Source of the DNA: Candidatus Uhrbacteria bacterium
Lineage (GTDB): Bacteria; Patescibacteria; ABY1; SG8-24; GWF2-40-263
Direction of reading: 5' to 3'
Length of the DNA stretch: 64,000 bases
NCBI GenBank assembly: GCA_016205975.1
Contig: JACQSK010000005.1
Span: 19,136-83,135, forward strand
The translations under genes were made by a program, and so were the position numbers. Of the stretch, positions 52,727 to 61,163 are shown piece by piece; the stretch's first letter is position 1, and each line of letters opens with the position of its first letter. The notes beneath the pieces are model-generated. The model made no database searches. It was not told where the DNA came from and worked only from the letters and a program-made list of their open reading frames with translations.

Positions 52727-53272
52727 TTACCGGCTGAGCCTCCTGAGCGCCGCGCGGATACGCGATTCCGTATCCTGCGCATCAACTCCGCCAAGCGCCG
52801 CTTCCGCGTCCCGGCGCGAGTAGCCAAGCCCCACAAGCGCTTCGACCGCATCGGCATCCATGCCTGCCGCGTCTGGTTCCTCCACGAGCGCGCCTTTCAA
52901 CTCCAGGATAATTTTCTGCGCCGTCTTTTTGCCGATGCCCGGTACGTTCGTAAGCGCTCCAAGATCCCCTTCCATGATCTTGGCTTTCACGCGCTCGACC
53001 GCATCAGAGAACACAATCTTCTGCGCGCTCTTGGGGCCCACGCCCGAGACGCCGATCAGCTTCCAAAATAATTCCAGCTCGGCAACGGAACGAAATCCAA
53101 ACAGCTCCCGGCCGTCCTCTCGCGCAACCTCATGCAGATACAGCATCACCTCGCCGCGGAACTCATGCGCCACATGCTCGGGCAGGGTGATTTTGTATCC
53201 CAGGTCTTTGCACTCAACCAAAAGATATCCGACGCCATGGAACAGCACGCTCCCACGGATGAAGCTCAGCAT
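52727..53272 (-). CDS. ruvA: Holliday junction branch migration protein RuvA
   Basis: Binds four-way junctions and recruits the RuvB motor. MLSFIRGSVLFHGVGYLLVE is the N-terminal OB fold, LIGVSGVGPKSAQKI and LTNVPGIGKKTAQKIILEL are the two helix-hairpin-helix motifs, and the C-terminal domain III has ALVGLGYSRRDAEAAL. At 181 residues it is slightly short but complete. RuvB and RuvC are not in the window. Confidence 0.94.
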   Translation of the reverse strand: MLSFIRGSVLFHGVGYLLVECKDLGYKITLPEHVAHEFRGEVMLYLHEVAREDGRELFGFRSVAELELFWKLIGVSGVGPKSAQKIVFSDAVERVKAKIMEGDLGALTNVPGIGKKTAQKIILELKGALVEEPDAAGMDADAVEALVGLGYSRRDAEAALGGVDAQDTESRIRAALRRLSR

Positions 53273-53274
53273 AC

Positions 53275-54462
53275 TTAGGCTCCTTGCTTAAACGATTTCT
53301 GATAAAACTGCGCGATGCGTTTTTCTATCTCCTCATCAATGCGCGGGCCGAACTTCGGCATCTCACTGCGCCCCAAAATCCCCGCGTGGATCCGCCTGAG
53401 CGAAAGCCCGAACGCGCGCCCGGGTTCCATCTGAAGGACGTCCATGAGCGCCACGCCGTCTAGCCCGACTTCCTTGAGCAGCCGGTTGCGCGCGCGACGT
53501 TCGGCTTCTTCGCGCTCCCGCGTTTTTTGCGCACTGCGCCAGGGCGCGTACTCGCGCTCGCTTTTCAAGCACTGGATGAGCGCGCTTGGATCGTGCCACG
53601 CTCCGTGGGGCGCCAGGCGCTTGGAACCACACACGCCATCGAGAAACAGACAGCATTGCAAAAGATCAACGAAATCGTCCGCGTCATAACCGCGCTTGGT
53701 GGCCAGATGCACATAGCGATCGATTTTTTTGGGAGCGATGCGGTCGAAGTCCGTCCAGAACTCCATGTGGTGGCTCACCAGATCGTCCATCATGTCGCGC
53801 TCGCGTTGCGTTAAGCCGTGCGCCTGGCACAAGCGGTCAAGCAGGTCTTCGTACACGCGAGCGTGAATGAGGCGCGCGTGGTTGGGGTAGTGCACGTCGA
53901 TTCGGTGTGCCAGATAAAACTGCGCTTGCGTCTCGCGCGCAGAGAGCTCGGCGTGGGACAACGCGAAGGCGCGATACCGCTCCAGGTACGCCTGGCGTGC
54001 TTGAAACCGCTCGTGGGTGTTTTGCGTGGCGTGGAATGTCCGGCCTTCTTTGGCTGAGGTGAAAGAGACGGCGACCCACTTGGCCACGTCGTGCATGAGT
54101 GTGAAGACGACAAAAAAAGCGAACTGCTCTTTAAACGTGTCCTCGAGCTCCTGAATCTCGCCCTCATAGCCCTTGAGGCGGCGCAACTCTTCCAGGTCAA
54201 TAAGGTGGAGGCGCTCGTCCGCGATCGCTTTCAAGACCATGAGCATGAGGCTCAGGTGGTCGCGCACACAAGGGCCCTCGGCATGGAACCGCACGTCTTG
54301 AGGCGCTCGCAGGCTCTCTGAGACCAGAGGCTCCTGCGCGGCCACGCCGTCGATGATCGCCTGCGCGTGAGAACGCAAACGCTCGTCCGACTCAATACGC
54401 GTGATCGCGTGGTCGAGATACTCCGTTTCTTTTTGCTGATGCGTGGATTCAAATCGCCACAT
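53275..54462 (-). CDS. HD-domain-like protein of unknown function
   Basis: I chose ATG 54462 (MWRFESTHQQKE), 395 residues; ATG 54477 is also possible. VRDHLSLMLMVLKAI, VFTLMHDVAKW, VSHHMEFW and DFVDLLQCCLFLDG form an H...HD...H...D series like an HD metal-dependent phosphohydrolase. The rest is helical and charged, with LLKEVGLDGVALMDVLQMEPG near the end, which is like the C-terminus of CCA-adding enzymes. It ends three bases before ruvA. It could be a nucleic-acid or nucleotide phosphohydrolase. Confidence 0.55.
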   Translation of the reverse strand: MWRFESTHQQKETEYLDHAITRIESDERLRSHAQAIIDGVAAQEPLVSESLRAPQDVRFHAEGPCVRDHLSLMLMVLKAIADERLHLIDLEELRRLKGYEGEIQELEDTFKEQFAFFVVFTLMHDVAKWVAVSFTSAKEGRTFHATQNTHERFQARQAYLERYRAFALSHAELSARETQAQFYLAHRIDVHYPNHARLIHARVYEDLLDRLCQAHGLTQRERDMMDDLVSHHMEFWTDFDRIAPKKIDRYVHLATKRGYDADDFVDLLQCCLFLDGVCGSKRLAPHGAWHDPSALIQCLKSEREYAPWRSAQKTREREEAERRARNRLLKEVGLDGVALMDVLQMEPGRAFGLSLRRIHAGILGRSEMPKFGPRIDEEIEKRIAQFYQKSFKQGA

Positions 54463-54493
54463 AGTGAACACCCCCATTTTACCCGCTCTCCTC

Positions 54494-55078
54494 TCAAACC
54501 CCAAGGAACCTTCGGATGATCTCATCGGCTGTTTCTGCAACGGTCTTCACGCCCTGCGAGCCATCGATGATGCCGTGGGCATGCGCGCGCAGAGGCATCA
54601 CGGTCGCCCGAGCCGCTGGGAGCGCCACGGCGTGGTGATACTGGACGTCATAATCCGGCTGTCTCTGGAGGCGTCGCTCAAGAGCCGTCTCTTCGTCGAT
54701 CTCCAGCCAGAGCCTCAAGTCAAACAGCTCGCGGATGCGCGGGTCGGAAAACAACTGAAGGCCTTCGGCAAAAATAACCGGCGCGGGTTTGTAGAGCATG
54801 TGCCCTGTGCGCTCGCACAGGCGTCGGTTGTAGATCGGGAGAAAGACCTCATGCCCTTGCCGCAGCTCGCACAAGGCTTCATACACCTCGTCCAGATAGA
54901 GGCTCTCCGGCAGGTCCCAGTGCAAACGGCCATCGGCAAGCTTGGGACAGTCGGCTTTAGACTTATAGTAGGCGTCGAAACGGAACCGCTTCACACCGCC
55001 CTGCGCCTCCAAGTGTTCTGCCAAAGTCGACTTGCCCGCGCCCGAGAGGCCGGCGAGTCCGATCAAAAAAGATTTCAT
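54494..55078 (-). CDS. Uridine kinase/phosphoribulokinase-family protein
   Basis: A 194-residue P-loop kinase. FLIGLAGLSGAGKSTLAEHL is the Walker A, FRFDAYYKS carries the base-binding and catalytic aspartate, and WDLPESLYLDEVYEAL and VIFAEGLQLFSD are uridine-kinase segments. It would phosphorylate uridine and cytidine or a related substrate. It overlaps the DHH-like gene by four bases. Confidence 0.85.
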   Translation of the reverse strand: MKSFLIGLAGLSGAGKSTLAEHLEAQGGVKRFRFDAYYKSKADCPKLADGRLHWDLPESLYLDEVYEALCELRQGHEVFLPIYNRRLCERTGHMLYKPAPVIFAEGLQLFSDPRIRELFDLRLWLEIDEETALERRLQRQPDYDVQYHHAVALPAARATVMPLRAHAHGIIDGSQGVKTVAETADEIIRRFLGV

Positions 55079-56082
55079 ACTCTGCCTCTGCGCTTATAGC
55101 GCGTCTCCTCAATCGCCTGCTGTACCTGCATGAGCGTCACTTTCTGCTTCCCTTCGTTGCGATAGCCCCAGTTGCGGTCGAGCCCGAAGGTAAACCCGCC
55201 GAAACGCTCGAACAGATGTAGCGCGTAGGGAGACTCCTGAACGTAAATGAGGCCGCGGCCGTACTCCACCACGATGAGCGGCGTCGGCCGTCCGATCTCC
55301 TCCACCACCAGACGCGAAAGTCTGGGACGCAGCTGCAGATCGGCGCGGGTGGTGATCACCAAAAACTCGTGCCAGGTCTTTTTGCGCTGCCAGGCTGCGC
55401 GGGCCAGACGATCTTTCTTTGCGTCGGTCCTTGGATTGCGCAAGTGGACGATCAGCTCATCATGAAAGGCCATGACCGCTTTAATCTCGACTCTTGAGTA
55501 TCCCTCCTCCTGCAAGGCCCACACGTACCCGCGATCCTGAATCCCGATCCCGCGCACGAGCCTTGGAACGAATCCCCACCGCGTCAGCTGCGCGTCCGTC
55601 ACCTGGAACATCTCCAAAAATTGTTCTAGAGAAGACGGGAGGAGGCGCCCTTTTTTGTCATGCGCGCGGCTGAGTCCTGTATAGTGATGGTGGTCGATTA
55701 CGATCAGCTTCACTCCAAGCTTGCGAATCCGCGCCTCGGCCTTGACCCCTGGCATCTCCACGACGATCACGCGAGAATAGCCGCCCGCCTTCACATCGCG
55801 GACATAGTCACGACCCCGGTCGAGCGAGGCGCCGTGCCTCTGTCGAGAGAGGGCCGTGGGCAGCTCGAGTTTCTGCGCCAGTCGTTGGATCATCACCGCC
55901 TCTGCGTCATTGGGCGGGATGATGAGAAGCGTCTTTGGGTGGGGAGACCTTTGCAAAACTCGATGAGATTGCCTTGAACGGGCTGTCGAGCCACACGAGA
56001 CGTAGTGAAAACTACGTTGAGTTGGGTCGACGGGCGCCCGTGAAAGGCAAGATCGCGAGTTTTGCAGAGGTCTCTGGGGCAT
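55075..56082 (-). CDS. DHH-family phosphoesterase-like protein with MITE-encoded N-terminus
   Basis: A 335-residue protein. VKLIVIDHHHYTG is the DHH-type metal site, and KTLLIIPPNDAEAVMIQRLA holds the N-terminal nucleotide-loop-like segment. FGGFTFGLDRNWGYRN near the C-terminus fits a DHHA1-like end. A 131-bp MITE plus a 4-bp target duplication, 135 bp in all, is inserted after the second codon, so 45 new residues (from QRPLQNSRS to LQRSP) lie before HPKTLL. Without it the protein would start MPHPKTLLIIPP from the same ATG. Confidence 0.75.
   Translation of the reverse strand: MPQRPLQNSRSCLSRAPVDPTQRSFHYVSCGSTARSRQSHRVLQRSPHPKTLLIIPPNDAEAVMIQRLAQKLELPTALSRQRHGASLDRGRDYVRDVKAGGYSRVIVVEMPGVKAEARIRKLGVKLIVIDHHHYTGLSRAHDKKGRLLPSSLEQFLEMFQVTDAQLTRWGFVPRLVRGIGIQDRGYVWALQEEGYSRVEIKAVMAFHDELIVHLRNPRTDAKKDRLARAAWQRKKTWHEFLVITTRADLQLRPRLSRLVVEEIGRPTPLIVVEYGRGLIYVQESPYALHLFERFGGFTFGLDRNWGYRNEGKQKVTLMQVQQAIEETRYKRRGRV
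55944..56074. mobile_element. MITE, 131 bp, with 4-bp target duplication
   Basis: Terminal inverted repeats GAGACCTTTGCAAAACTCG and CGAGTTTTGCAGAGGTCTC (one mismatch). TGGG flanks it at 55940-55943 and 56075-56078. It has no transposase ORF. Inside, ACGTAG/CTACGT forms a small hairpin. Its insertion keeps the DHH-like gene in frame. Confidence 0.88.
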
Positions 56083-56110
56083 ACAGGGGCATTGTACTTT
56101 AGACGCCTCG

Positions 56111-56140
56111 TTGAGGAAACAGTAGCCGCTGCGCTATACT
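56111..56140 (+). promoter_or_regulatory. Promoter of candidate RNA 1
   Basis: TTGAGG, 18-bp spacer, TATACT. Predicted start near 56147. Confidence 0.55.
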
Positions 56141-56146
56141 GGATCC

Positions 56147-56458
56147 TGGAGTGCGTGGTCATGAATGGATAACGGCCATAGTCTATGAAGGGCAATTGGG
56201 AAAGAGTGCGCGCGCAAGATAGGCTTGCGTCGTGCACGAGGCTTCAAGCCTTGCGAACTCCGATGCACTCCGCTTCGGAGGTTTAGACACACAGAGTACC
56301 CCTCTGGTCAACACCCGGATTCGTCCGGGTCATGTGCCCCTTGCGGCGCTGGAGTGATCACGTTCGTACGCCCCGCAAGGGAGCGGACGCGATCCAGTGA
56401 GTCATGCCCGGCTGTGGCTGGGCTCACACGAGGCCGGTCTTCATGACCGGCTTTTTTA
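56147..56458 (+). ncRNA. Candidate structured RNA 1
   Basis: About 310 nt from a promoter to the terminator GCCGGTC-TTCAT-GACCGGC-T6 (56433-56457). It has stems such as CCCTTGCGG/CCGCAAGGG (56338, 56373) and ACCCGGA/TCCGGGT. Near the 5' end GGAG lies nine bases before ATG-AAT-GGA-TAA (56161), and ATGCACTCCG (56263) starts a seven-residue ORF. RNA 2 shows both signals. No long ORF or known family is recognised. Confidence 0.5.
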
Positions 56459-56472
56459 ATTTGGCGCGGGCC

Positions 56473-56501
56473 TTGACGGATCCGACTTTTTCTGATAGAT
56501 T
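56473..56501 (+). promoter_or_regulatory. Promoter of candidate RNA 2
   Basis: TTGACG, 17-bp spacer ending TGA, TAGATT: the same design as the promoters at 32102 and 50424. Confidence 0.65.
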
Positions 56502-56507
56502 GTCCGG

Positions 56508-56880
56508 TCTGACGATTCCCGCGGACAGCTACACCCGTAGCGGTCCGCCTTCACAGGAGCGGACCAAGATGAATGGCTAATCGCCACAGACAGCTCTCGC
56601 TGGACAGGAAAAGGACATCCGATCACATCGCCTCGCCGATGCACTCCGACGACGATCTTTTCCCGCGCGGAAAAAAGTCGTCTCGAACCGTCTTCCCAGA
56701 GGTGCCTATGGGCGGATAATGGCCAGCGCAACCCCGCTGTCGTGAAGCCCTACGCAGGCTGCACGACAGCGGGAGAGCGCCGCACATCCCCTCGCGCCTC
56801 ACGACCACGAAACGAAACCGACCTCCCTGAGAGGCCTCCCACTTGGGAAGCCGACTCTTGGAAGGTCGGTTTTCTCTTTT
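56508..56880 (+). ncRNA. Candidate structured RNA 2
   Basis: About 370 nt ending in CCGACCT...AGGTCGG followed by TTTTCTCTTTT. At the 5' end GTCCGC (56543) can pair with GCGGAC at 56521 or at 56559, giving two exclusive hairpins. The second partly covers GGAG (56556), which lies nine bases before ATG-AAT-GGC-TAA (56569). A 26-codon ORF (56639-56719) starts with ATGCACTCCG and ends ATGGGCGGATAA. This looks like a regulated leader or riboregulator; the family is unknown. Confidence 0.5.
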
Positions 56881-57640
56881 ATTTCCTGAATGACTGCGCG
56901 GAACAAACAGACCACGCCGCACGGAACAAGACTCTCGCCATATCCGCGAACCCTTTGCTGTGAACGATCACGGTCATCATCTTCCCTACGAACTGGACGA
57001 ACGCCACGCGGTCCTCGTACACCCAGATCTCTCCCGTGAACTCCCCGAACTCGGAAAGCAGACGGCAGTACTCGGCGCCCGGGCGCGGGTTGCGCAGCTC
57101 GCCCCTGTGCAGCATTTTGATTTTGACCTTCGTATCGTCCAGCGCTTTGCGCGCCTCCAGCAAGACGTTGGGATCGATCTCTCCATAGGCGGCATCAATG
57201 TTGGAGAGCTCGAGCAGCTCCTTGGGGTGAACCGAGACCAAATCGGCAAACAACGCATGGAGGGCTTCCCTCCCTTCGAAAAACCGCACGGTCGGCCTCT
57301 CGCCGCCGGCGAGCATTTTCATTTCCGTCAGGGAGCGCGTGAACGTCTCGATTTTCTCCACGAGCTCCTGCGACCGGTTCTTGAAGTAGGCGACGGCACG
57401 TTCCGGCTCTTCGGCGGAAAAATACTTTTTCTTTCCACGCTCAAAGGTGGACATGAGTCCGCGCTCTTGCAAGACGGCGATCACGTCATAGCTTGCCGTG
57501 CGCGAAAGCTTGGCGACCTTGGCGATCTCTTGAACGGACGTGGGACCCAGTTTCAATGAAGCCAAATACACGCGCGCCTCCGTGGGCGTGAAACCCAGGT
57601 CGGTCAGGAGCTTGGAGAAATCCACAGGCATATTCTCCAT
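56879..57640 (-). CDS. TrmB-family transcriptional regulator
   Basis: I chose ATG 57640 (MENMPVDFSKLLTDLGFTP), 253 residues. The N-terminal winged helix has PTEARVYLASLKLGPTSVQE, KLSRTASYDVIAVLQERGLM. The effector part has PTVRFFEGREALHALFADL and a helical end. TrmB-type regulators sense sugars or other small ligands. A perfect palindrome TTAGCC-AA-GGCTAA (57669) lies upstream and may be its own operator. Its 3' end meets the terminator of candidate RNA 2. Confidence 0.82.
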   Translation of the reverse strand: MENMPVDFSKLLTDLGFTPTEARVYLASLKLGPTSVQEIAKVAKLSRTASYDVIAVLQERGLMSTFERGKKKYFSAEEPERAVAYFKNRSQELVEKIETFTRSLTEMKMLAGGERPTVRFFEGREALHALFADLVSVHPKELLELSNIDAAYGEIDPNVLLEARKALDDTKVKIKMLHRGELRNPRPGAEYCRLLSEFGEFTGEIWVYEDRVAFVQFVGKMMTVIVHSKGFADMARVLFRAAWSVCSAQSFRK

Positions 57641-57668
57641 GGAATCAGGACAAAAAATAAGGCTCTGC

Positions 57669-57682
57669 TTAGCCAAGGCTAA
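57669..57682. promoter_or_regulatory. Palindromic operator candidate before the trmB-like gene
   Basis: TTAGCC, AA, GGCTAA, 29 bases before ATG 57640 and 20 bases after the ileS stop. Autoregulation by the neighbouring regulator is inferred. Confidence 0.45.
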
Positions 57683-57702
57683 ACGCATTGTCCACGGAAT
57701 GC

Positions 57703-60627
57703 CTACATGATAGCAAATCCAATCGTGATGTCGAACTCGTTTGCGCGGAAGGTGCTGTTGATTTCTGGAACTTCGCCGTCCGTGCGGACAGAACTCGAGA
57801 GCGTCCCGCGCAGCAATAGCTCTGTCTGTTCCTGAACCGCTTTCAGAATCTCTGGACCGCCCGAGACGTACAGCGCAATCCGGTCTTCCAGAGTCAGGCC
57901 GGACGTTTTTCGCAAATCATTCACACGACGGATGATCTCCCGCATGGTTCCCTCGCGCACCAGAGCCGGCGTGAGTGCGAGATCCAGCTCGACCGCGTAC
58001 TCCCCTTTTCGGACGTCGATCGTCTTCACGTTCACCTCGTCTTTCACGAGCTCTTGATACTCGGGGGCAAACACTCCGCCTGGGACCGTCACGGTCATGC
58101 CAGCCAACACCTGCCGGACGTTGATTCCCGCATCGGATCGGCGCTCAAGCGCCTTAGAAACAATCGAACGTGTACGACCCATCTCCTCCAGAACCTGTTC
58201 GTCGATGTCAGACGCGTCTGCCACGGGCCAGTCTTCCAGGTGGACCGACTCGCGCTCGCCGCCCGCTTGCTTATACACGGACTCAGAGAGAAACGGCGTA
58301 AACGGCGCCATGAGTTTTGACAGAGTGATGAGACACGTTTGGAGTGTGCCCACAGCCGCTACCTTATCCGCGTCGTCCTGCCCTTTCATACGATCTCGAG
58401 AACGGCGCACATACCACGTCGACAGGTCGTCGATGAACGACCCAAGATCTCGCACCGTCTCGGTAATGATGTACTTCTCGAGCCGGTCGGTCGTTTCGAC
58501 CACGAGCTTATTGAGTCGCGTAAGAATCCATCGATCGAGCGCCTGCTCTCCTCGCCCCCTTTGCGCTCTTTGTCCCCCTTTGTCCCCCTCTCCACAAAAC
58601 ATCTCATAAAACGCCACGACGTTCGCAAGAATCGTAAAGTTCTTCCGAACCATGTCGGAGAGCGCCTTCTCATCGAACCGTTTGGACTCGCCTGGCTGGT
58701 TAATGGTGTACATGTACCAGCGCACGGCATCCGCGCCGTACTTCTCGATCATCTCCATGGGCCTCACAATGTTACCCAACGACTTGGACATTTTCTTTCC
58801 TTCTGCGTCCAAGACATGTCCTAGACAGATCACGTTCTTGAACGGCCGCTCACGCCCAAGCAATGTCGATACGGCGAGAAGCGTGTAGAACCAGCCGCGT
58901 GTCTGGTCAATCGCCTCGGAAATGTAATCGGCTGGATAGGCCTCCCCCGAGTCGACGAGCTCTTTGTTCTCAAACGGGTAGTGCCACTGGGCATAGGGCA
59001 TGCACCCGGAATCAAACCATACGTCACAGACGTCGGGAACGCGTTTGTACTCCTTGCCGTCTTTCACGAGAATCACGTCGTCAACGAACGGACGATGCGG
59101 GTCGAAGGCTTCACCCACAAGAGATTTATCCTTGGCGAGCGCGCGCAACTCCTCAAACGATCCAACACACAATCGGTCTCCGTCTGTACTCTCCCACACC
59201 GGCATCGGCGTCCCCCAGTAGCGCTCTCGAGAAAACGCCCAGTCCTTCACCTCGCGCAGCCACTCGCCAAAGCGGCCATCACGGATGTGATCCGGCTCCC
59301 AGTGGATTTTGGCATTCTCGGCAAGGAGCTGATCACGCAAGTCGCTCATGCGGATGTACCACGAATCCTTGGCGTAGTAGATGACCTTGGTCTTACAGCG
59401 CCAGCAATGCGGATAGGCGTGTTCGTACTTGGCTTTCGCAAACAGGAGTCCTCGGTGTACAAGGTCTTTAATGATATCGACCGCGACTTCCTCGTCAGCG
59501 ACAAACCGCCCGGCGAGAAAATCGGTTCCTGCAACGAACATCCCGTCGAGATTCACCAGGTGATGTTTTGGCAACCCAACCTCTTGTCCCAAATCGAAGT
59601 CATCCGCTCCGTACATGACGGCCGTGTGCACGATGCCGGTTCCGTCTTCTGTTGTCACAAAACTCGCGGGGTGAACTCGGTACGCCGTCTTGTCGAGTTT
59701 CTCCTTGTTCTCGCCGGTCACGAGCGAACCCATGAACGGGTAGAGGGGCTGGTATGTTGTCCCAACAAGGTCGCCCCCTTTCAGCTCGGCAACAATCTCA
59801 TAGGTCGAATCAGGAAACGTAGCGACAAGGCGATCCTTTGCAAGCACAAATCGCACACGTCCCTCTCCGCCCTCATCTTGTTTTTCGATGACGACATACG
59901 TCAGCCCTGGCCCAACCGCGAGCGCGACGTTCCCAGGTAACGTCCACGGGGTTGTCGTCCAGGCCAGGAGAGCTGTTCTGACTCCAGATTGTAGAGCCTC
60001 ATGCGAACCCTGTGTTACAACAAACTCTGCCGTCACGCTCAAGTCCTTCACGTCCTTATACCCCTGTGAAAGCTCGTGGCTCGATAAACTCGTCCCGCAC
60101 CGCGGACAATGCGGCGTGACACGGTAATCTTTGTACAACAGCCCTCGATCCCAAACGTGCTTTATCACCCACCAAAGAGACTCAACGTACTGCGGATAGT
60201 ACGTCACATAGGCGTCATCCAGATCCACCCAAAATCCAAGACGCGTGGTAAACTCCTCCCAATCTTTCTTATATTGCCACACGGACTCCTTGCATTTCTC
60301 GTTGAACGCCGCGATGCCGTACGCCTCGATCTGCGCCTTGCTCGTGAACCCGAGGGCCTTCTCGACCTCAAGCTCGACCGGAAGGCCGTGCGTGTCCCAA
60401 CCAGCCTTGCGCGCCACGCGGTATCCTTGCATGGTACGAAAGCGCGGAATGCAATCTTTGAACGCTCGCGACTCGGCGTGGTGAATGCCCGGTCGGCCGT
60501 TCGCCGTTGGTGGTCCCTCAAAAAAGACGAACGAACCTTTTGGGGCGACTTTCGCGAGGGTCTTTTTAAAAATGTTGTTCTGCTCCCAAAATTTCAGAAC
60601 CTCAGACTCGAGTTGTGGAAAATTCAT
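57703..60627 (-). CDS. ileS: Isoleucyl-tRNA synthetase, eukaryal-like type
   Basis: Charges tRNA-Ile. A class Ia enzyme of 974 residues. GPPTANGRPGIHHAESRAFK is the HIGH region in the form seen in type 2 IleRS, TTPWTLPGNVALAV the editing domain, and GKKMSKSLGNIVRP the KMSKS loop. In the anticodon-binding part, KGGQRAQRGRGEQALDRWI contains an insertion coded by the dispersed repeat (58555-58592). Promoter TTGATT-17-CATACT ends nine bases before the ATG. The start is ATG 60627. Confidence 0.96.
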   Translation of the reverse strand: MNFPQLESEVLKFWEQNNIFKKTLAKVAPKGSFVFFEGPPTANGRPGIHHAESRAFKDCIPRFRTMQGYRVARKAGWDTHGLPVELEVEKALGFTSKAQIEAYGIAAFNEKCKESVWQYKKDWEEFTTRLGFWVDLDDAYVTYYPQYVESLWWVIKHVWDRGLLYKDYRVTPHCPRCGTSLSSHELSQGYKDVKDLSVTAEFVVTQGSHEALQSGVRTALLAWTTTPWTLPGNVALAVGPGLTYVVIEKQDEGGEGRVRFVLAKDRLVATFPDSTYEIVAELKGGDLVGTTYQPLYPFMGSLVTGENKEKLDKTAYRVHPASFVTTEDGTGIVHTAVMYGADDFDLGQEVGLPKHHLVNLDGMFVAGTDFLAGRFVADEEVAVDIIKDLVHRGLLFAKAKYEHAYPHCWRCKTKVIYYAKDSWYIRMSDLRDQLLAENAKIHWEPDHIRDGRFGEWLREVKDWAFSRERYWGTPMPVWESTDGDRLCVGSFEELRALAKDKSLVGEAFDPHRPFVDDVILVKDGKEYKRVPDVCDVWFDSGCMPYAQWHYPFENKELVDSGEAYPADYISEAIDQTRGWFYTLLAVSTLLGRERPFKNVICLGHVLDAEGKKMSKSLGNIVRPMEMIEKYGADAVRWYMYTINQPGESKRFDEKALSDMVRKNFTILANVVAFYEMFCGEGDKGGQRAQRGRGEQALDRWILTRLNKLVVETTDRLEKYIITETVRDLGSFIDDLSTWYVRRSRDRMKGQDDADKVAAVGTLQTCLITLSKLMAPFTPFLSESVYKQAGGERESVHLEDWPVADASDIDEQVLEEMGRTRSIVSKALERRSDAGINVRQVLAGMTVTVPGGVFAPEYQELVKDEVNVKTIDVRKGEYAVELDLALTPALVREGTMREIIRRVNDLRKTSGLTLEDRIALYVSGGPEILKAVQEQTELLLRGTLSSSVRTDGEVPEINSTFRANEFDITIGFAIM
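58555..58592. repeat. In-frame low-complexity repeat in ileS
   Basis: CCCCCTTTGCGCTCTTTGTC followed by CCCCTTTGTCCCCC. Same family as in uvrA. Confidence 0.75.
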
Positions 60628-60636
60628 ACGACACTG

Positions 60637-60665
60637 AGTATGCCAATCTTCAAGAGAAAAATCAA
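60637..60665 (-). promoter_or_regulatory. Promoter of ileS
   Basis: On the minus strand TTGATT (60665-60660), 17-bp spacer, CATACT (60642-60637), then nine bases to ATG 60627. A leaderless transcript is expected. Confidence 0.65.
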
Positions 60666-60674
60666 CGAATGTGG

Positions 60675-60680
60675 TAGAAT
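60675..60680 (+). promoter_or_regulatory. -10 box TAGAAT of rpiB
   Basis: TAGAAT ends nine bases before ATG 60690. It is divergent from, and overlaps the region of, the ileS promoter. Confidence 0.5.
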
Positions 60681-60689
60681 TCGGCCTGT

Positions 60690-61163
60690 ATGAAGAAACC
60701 TACCATTTACATCGGTGCGGATCATGCCGGTTGGGAGCTGAAAGAAACGCTCGAGGAACATCTTAAAGGGAAAAAGTTTCAAGTTGTTGATATGGGCAAC
60801 GAAAACCTCGTGAACGATGACGACTATCCGGACTTTGGATATGCCGTGGCTAAACGTGTGGCGACGGATGAAAACGCACACGGGATCGTGATCTGCGGGA
60901 ACGCACAGGGGATTTGCATCGTCGCGAATAAAGTAAAAGGTGTGCGAGCCGCCACCGGATTCAACGCAGACGTCGCCAAGTCCGCACGCGAAGACGACAA
61001 CTCCAATATCCTGTGCTTGCCAGGACGACATCTCAATAAGAAAGAAGCGAAGGCCATCGTCGATGCCTGGCTCTCAACAGAATTTTCCGGCGCCGCCCGC
61101 CACGTGCGAAGACTCAAGAAGGTCTCTGACATTGAAAATCAAGAATTCGGCTTAGTCGAATAG
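60690..61163 (+). CDS. rpiB: Ribose-5-phosphate isomerase B (RpiB/LacAB family)
   Basis: Interconverts ribose-5-phosphate and ribulose-5-phosphate. YIGADHAGWELKETLEEHL is the family start with the phosphate-binding aspartate and histidine, GIVICGNAQGICIVANK has the catalytic Cys, and EDDNSNILCLPGRHLN is the sugar-binding loop. The length of 157 is normal. Its 3' end overlaps DGR reverse transcriptase 2 by 50 bases in antisense. Confidence 0.92.
   Translation: MKKPTIYIGADHAGWELKETLEEHLKGKKFQVVDMGNENLVNDDDYPDFGYAVAKRVATDENAHGIVICGNAQGICIVANKVKGVRAATGFNADVAKSAREDDNSNILCLPGRHLNKKEAKAIVDAWLSTEFSGAARHVRRLKKVSDIENQEFGLVE

Noticed and set aside
55944..56074. Complete insertion sequence
   Set aside because: Only 131 bp and no transposase; it is a non-autonomous element.
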